Positions 63,215 through 64,000 of a DNA stretch of 64,000 bases are shown here, piece after piece (the stretch's first letter is position 1; each line of letters starts with the position of its first letter). A program made the position numbers and the translations under genes. Origin of the DNA: Actinomycetota bacterium. Its GTDB lineage: Bacteria; Actinomycetota; Acidimicrobiia; Acidimicrobiales; MedAcidi-G1. The notes under the pieces were generated by a model. That model ran no database searches. It was not told the DNA's origin and saw only the letters and a list, made by a program, of their open reading frames with translations. Where the stretch lies: contig JABHCN010000014.1 of NCBI GenBank assembly GCA_018673475.1, positions 1-64,000 of the forward strand. Reading direction: 5' to 3'.

Positions 63215-64000
63215 TCAGGCCAGGTTGTTTCCGCCGAAGATCTCACTGACCGAGGCATCGGCGAACACCGCCCCGATGGCCCTCGCGATGAGCGGGGCAA
63301 CGGTCAATACCTCGACGAAGTCGGGATCGGTCCCATCCGGCAGGGGCACGGTGTCGGTGACTATGACCTTTTCAATCGAGGAGGCCGTGAGCCGCTCCAT
63401 GGCCGGCCCTGAGAAGATGCCGTGCGTTGTCGCCGCGATGACCTTTGACGCTCCCCGCTCTGACAACTGGTCGGCGGCTGCGCAGATGGTGCCGGCCGTG
63501 TCGATCATGTCGTCGACAATGATGCAGACCTTGCCGTCAACCTCTCCGACCACCTCTTTGGCCTCGACGGTGTTGAACTCGGAGTGGCTGCGTCGCTTGT
63601 GCACGATGGCCAGGTCTGCGTGAAGCTGCATTGCATAGCGCTCGGCGACCTTCACCCTTCCGGCATCGGGTGACACGATGGTCAGGTCACCATCGAGCGA
63701 GTTGAGCCGCTCGATGAGGACGGGCATTGCCGTGAGGTGGTCGACCGGCCCGTCGAAGAACCCCTGGATCTGTCCGGAGTGCAGGTCGACGCCAACCAGC
63801 CTGGTGGCACCGGCCGCCTTGAACAGGTTGGCTACCAGCTTTGCGGTGATCGGCTCTCGACCCGAGGCCTTGCGGTCCTGGCGGGCGTACCCGTAGTGGG
63901 GGCACACGACGGTGATGCGCTTGGCTGAGGCCCGACGGGCTGCATCGACCATGATGAGCTGCTCCATCAGGGAGTCGTTGATGGTGGTGCCCGGCACGTT
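63215..64000 (-). CDS. prs: Ribose-phosphate pyrophosphokinase, 5' partial
   Basis: Makes PRPP for nucleotide, His and Trp synthesis. The gene continues beyond the window end, so the first ~60-70 residues are missing (frame open at 64000, reading ...NVPGTTINDSLMEQL). Visible landmarks are RITVVCPHYGYARQDRK, the flexible loop KASGREPITAKLVA, VDLHSGQIQGFFDGPVDHL, IVSPDAGRVKVAERYA and the PRPP-binding CIIVDDMIDTAGTI. A 122-bp gap without clear signals separates it from rplY. Confidence 0.96.
   Translation of the reverse strand, partial: NVPGTTINDSLMEQLIMVDAARRASAKRITVVCPHYGYARQDRKASGREPITAKLVANLFKAAGATRLVGVDLHSGQIQGFFDGPVDHLTAMPVLIERLNSLDGDLTIVSPDAGRVKVAERYAMQLHADLAIVHKRRSHSEFNTVEAKEVVGEVDGKVCIIVDDMIDTAGTICAAADQLSERGASKVIAATTHGIFSGPAMERLTASSIEKVIVTDTVPLPDGTDPDFVEVLTVAPLIARAIGAVFADASVSEIFGGNNLA

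Overview
The window is GC-rich, densely coded actinobacterial DNA. I infer a marine or aquatic member of the class Acidimicrobiia. The basis is the housekeeping order prs-ctc-pth-mfd-PpiC-MazG-eno-divIC, the DUF501-ppx pair, a 13E12-type DUF222/HNH gene, several fatty-acyl-CoA type enzymes (SDR, acyl-CoA dehydrogenase, thiolase, crotonase), and a DMSP-demethylase-like gene. No phage, insertion sequence, plasmid function or CRISPR array was seen. Genes are tightly packed, often with 4-bp ATGA or GTGA stop/start overlaps, and no gene-free gap exceeds 300 bases.

Layout. 1-5.6 kb: an AapJQMP-type polar amino-acid ABC transporter (binding protein cut by the window start). 5.6-11.4 kb: 3-hydroxyisobutyrate-dehydrogenase-like enzyme, SDR, acyl-CoA dehydrogenase, cation diffusion facilitator and thiolase. 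11.7-15.8 kb: DUF222/HNH protein, then a translationally coupled choline dehydrogenase (betA) and DmdA-like GcvT-fold demethylase. 15.9-16.5 kb: a Phd/YefM-RelE toxin-antitoxin pair with a clear YefM-type operator. 16.5-23.5 kb: hemolysin-III membrane protein, flavin-binding protein, NYN-LOTUS protein, serine hydrolase, and a threonine aldolase/SDR/FAD-oxidoreductase operon. 23.5-28.1 kb: livHMGF branched-chain amino-acid transporter with no livJ. 28.3-33.2 kb: class-IV aminotransferase, sulfotransferase-like protein, a selenocysteine-containing AhpD-like protein, and an aconitase-X/ornithine-cyclodeaminase-family operon that fits cis-3-hydroxyproline breakdown. 33.2-41.9 kb: GFA protein, ppdK, tRNA-Leu(UAA), RecB/Cas4-like nuclease, MFS exporter, crotonase, GNAT, ppx and DUF501. 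41.9-51.5 kb: two blocks of CO-dehydrogenase-type genes (coxG, mobA-like, xdhC/coxF; then coxE, coxD, coxM, coxS) flanking malyl-CoA lyase and PEP carboxylase, with no large molybdenum subunit visible. 51.6-54.1 kb: an ABC-2 exporter. 54.3-64 kb: the housekeeping block, ending in prs cut by the window end.

Most notable finding: at 30001-30564 an AhpD/carboxymuconolactone-decarboxylase-family gene has an in-frame TGA exactly at the second cysteine of its CxxC motif (CHYU). The same frame continues with the conserved rest of the family. A 6-bp hairpin with a GGTCT loop begins its loop 18 nt after the TGA, the same loop sequence and spacing I recall for the E. coli fdhF SECIS. This is a selenoprotein that a standard annotation would split or truncate. 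As a whole the genes suggest a heterotroph that imports amino acids and uses methylated or quaternary compounds, hydroxyprolines and acyl-CoAs. It would top up carbon through PEP carboxylase and malyl-CoA lyase, and may oxidise CO or a related substrate.
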